From Deltaproteobacteria bacterium (GTDB taxonomy: Bacteria; Myxococcota_A; UBA9160; UBA4427): DNA of 6,418 bases. Every line of letters begins with the position of its first letter. The stretch's first letter is position 1. This document shows, piece by piece, positions 5,355-6,418 of this stretch. The stretch is from contig DRKE01000049.1 in the NCBI GenBank assembly GCA_011051925.1, forward strand, positions 1-6,418. The letters are read 5' to 3'. A program made the position numbers and the translations under genes. A model generated the notes under the pieces. The model saw nothing but the letters and a program-made list of their open reading frames with translations. It searched no databases and had not been told where the DNA came from.

Positions 5355-5432
5355 TCAGCGGATCGGGGAACCCTTTCGCGACTTCCTTCCCCCTCGACAA
5401 CGAATCAGGACGGCGGATCGCCCAGCCACCCC

Positions 5433-5483
5433 CGGGGCCCCGTGCAACCCTTCGCTGCTCTTCGTGCACGCTCGCGGGCCCCG
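5433..5483. repeat. Large bulged stem-loop, 14 base pairs
   Basis: The left arm, 5433-5446, pairs with 5465-5470 (CGTGCA with TGCACG) and with 5476-5483 (CGGGGCCC with GGGCCCCG). A five-base bulge (5471-5475) lies on the right side, and the loop has 18 bases. All 14 pairs are Watson-Crick and mostly G-C. No T-run follows on either strand, so it does not look like a standard intrinsic terminator. It ends seven bases before the candidate -35 box of the ETF-QO-like gene. Confidence 0.5.
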
Positions 5484-5489
5484 TCCCGG

Positions 5490-5518
5490 TTGTTCGGGGG
5501 ACGCCCTTCTCCTACGTT
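5490..5518 (+). promoter_or_regulatory. Candidate sigma-70-like promoter for the ETF-QO-like gene
   Basis: TTGTTC (5490-5495) and TACGTT (5513-5518) have a 17-base spacing and each matches consensus at three of six positions. Initiation would fall near 5525, leaving a leader of about 45 bases. The position is sensible but the match is weak. Confidence 0.25.
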
Positions 5519-5570
5519 CCGGCCGGACGAAAAGACCGGCAAGTACCGCCTCTGGAAAGGAAAATCAGAC

Positions 5571-6418
5571 ATGACCGAGCCTGAACGAGAGAGCATGGAG
5601 GTCGACATCCTCTACGTGGGTGCGGGACCCGCCACCCTCGCCTCCGCGTACCATCTCATGAAGCAGGTCGAGGCCCACAACGAGGCCTGTGAGAAGACCG
5701 GAGAGGCCCCGATCGAGCCTCCGACGATCCTCGTGATCGAGAAGGCGGCGGGCATCGGCGATCATCAGCTCTCGGGTGCCGTCATGAATCCCCGTGCGAT
5801 GAAGGAACTCATGCCCGATTTCGTCGAGCAGGGATTTCCCACGGAATACGTCGTCGAGAAGGATTATTTCTGGCTCTTCACCCGCAAGGGGACGATCAAA
5901 TCGCCGATCACGCCGCCCATGTTCAAGAAGCGCGGCTACCACGTGATCTCGCTCTCGAACGTCGTCAAATGGCTCGGCGAGAAATGCGAAGAGGTCGGCA
6001 TCGAGATCTATCCGGGCTTCGCGGGCGCCGAGATCCTGACCGAGGGCGACCGCGTCGTCGGCGTGCGCACGGGCGACATGGGCATCGGCCGGGACGGCAA
6101 GCCGAAGACCAACTACCAGCCCGGCATGGACATCATCGCGAAGTGCACGATCCTGGGCGAAGGCGTCCGGGGGTCGATGACCAAGCAGTTGATCGATCGC
6201 TTCGAGATGCACGGCCAGAATCCCGACACCTACGAGACCGGCATCAAGGAGATCTGGCGCGTCAAGCCGGAGAAGCACCAGCCCGGCCGCGTCGTCCACG
6301 GCTCGATGTTTCCCGACTTCTTCGGACAGATCAACGGCATGTGGCTCTACGACATGAAGGACAACCTGGTCTCCTTCGGCTATGTCACCCCGCTGTCGAG
6401 CGAGAATCCGAACAACGA
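5571..6418 (+). CDS. ETF-quinone oxidoreductase-like FAD flavoprotein (partial, runs off right edge)
   Basis: Electron-transfer flavoprotein:quinone oxidoreductases pass electrons from acyl-CoA and amino-acid dehydrogenases, through ETF, to membrane quinone. The frame is open for 282 codons from the ATG at 5571 to the window end, which is roughly half of the usual length. Near the N-terminus is the FAD dinucleotide fold VDILYVGAGPATLASAYHL (11-29). Its third glycine of GxGxxG is replaced by Thr22. ILVIEKAAGIGDHQLSGAVM (53-72) is the second family block, matching the HxLSGAV region. ILGEGVRGSMTKQLI (194-208) matches the later FAD-contacting block, and GIKEIWRVKPEKHQPGRVVH (224-243) is also typical. 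The C-terminal 4Fe-4S cluster region lies beyond the window. AAGGA sits nine bases before the ATG. A geranylgeranyl-reductase or FixC-like protein is the main alternative, but the LSGAV and KEIWRVKPEKH blocks favour ETF-QO. No etfA or etfB is visible; they could follow downstream. Confidence 0.88.
   Translation, partial: MTEPERESMEVDILYVGAGPATLASAYHLMKQVEAHNEACEKTGEAPIEPPTILVIEKAAGIGDHQLSGAVMNPRAMKELMPDFVEQGFPTEYVVEKDYFWLFTRKGTIKSPITPPMFKKRGYHVISLSNVVKWLGEKCEEVGIEIYPGFAGAEILTEGDRVVGVRTGDMGIGRDGKPKTNYQPGMDIIAKCTILGEGVRGSMTKQLIDRFEMHGQNPDTYETGIKEIWRVKPEKHQPGRVVHGSMFPDFFGQINGMWLYDMKDNLVSFGYVTPLSSENPNN

Larger units (their letters stand above)
5249..5570. other. Divergent intergenic region between helical protein and ETF-QO-like gene
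   Basis: This 322-bp region holds no convincing gene. From left to right it contains a 15-bp dyad (5307-5321), a candidate minus-strand promoter (5326-5354), a large bulged hairpin (5433-5483), a candidate plus-strand promoter (5490-5518), and a small GCCGG/CCGGC hairpin with a nine-base loop (5522-5540) in the leader of the ETF-QO-like gene. AAGGA at 5557-5561 serves the plus-strand start. Confidence 0.6.

Noticed and set aside
5565..6299. 244-codon minus-strand open frame opposite the ETF-QO-like gene
   Set aside because: The plus strand encodes clear FAD and ETF-QO blocks with a good ribosome-binding site. The antisense peptide is a repetitive Asp/Leu/Ala mirror.

Overview
This is a GC-rich, densely coded bacterial window. 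The organism is probably Gram-negative, because the window holds a prolipoprotein diacylglyceryl transferase, a membrane-anchored lytic transglycosylase and an ETF-quinone-oxidoreductase-like flavoprotein. The Lgt signature has the form GRIGCFLxGDDYG rather than the enterobacterial GRxGNFxNxE form. In my memory that form goes with deltaproteobacteria-like and other deep-branching lineages. That placement is an inference only. No transposase, integrase, tRNA, rRNA or CRISPR array is visible, so this reads as core chromosome rather than an island.

Layout. From about 2250 leftward, the minus strand carries a tight gene set: a short anchored lytic transglycosylase (2247 to 1630), a monoglyceride-lipase-like alpha/beta hydrolase (1627 to 752), and moaC for molybdenum cofactor synthesis (728 or 755 to 216). 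After a 120-bp gap, the beginning of a further minus-strand gene (95 to 1) runs off the window. Rightward from a 359-bp divergent intergenic region lie a short soluble histidine kinase with no sensor domain (2607-3413) and lgt (3492-4280). lgt runs tail to tail into an uncharacterised helical, TPR-like protein on the minus strand (5248 to 4247), and the two genes overlap by 34 bp. After a second divergent intergenic region of 322 bp, an ETF-quinone-oxidoreductase-like gene starts at 5571 and leaves the window unfinished.

Working together. Lgt, the lytic transglycosylase and possibly the hydrolase act at the cell envelope. MoaC and the ETF-QO-like protein belong to cofactor and electron-transfer metabolism. 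The histidine kinase has no response regulator beside it. Its gene shares its upstream region with the transglycosylase gene, which leaves open common control but does not show it.

The least explained parts are the two divergent intergenic regions. The left one has an imperfect 20-bp direct repeat, a 14-bp palindrome and recurring GGCAGG half-sites. The right one has a large bulged hairpin and a 15-bp dyad at a predicted transcription start. Also unexplained are the 333-residue helical protein and a clear excess of GATC across the window. I do not see a multi-gene undescribed system that the sequence alone can support.
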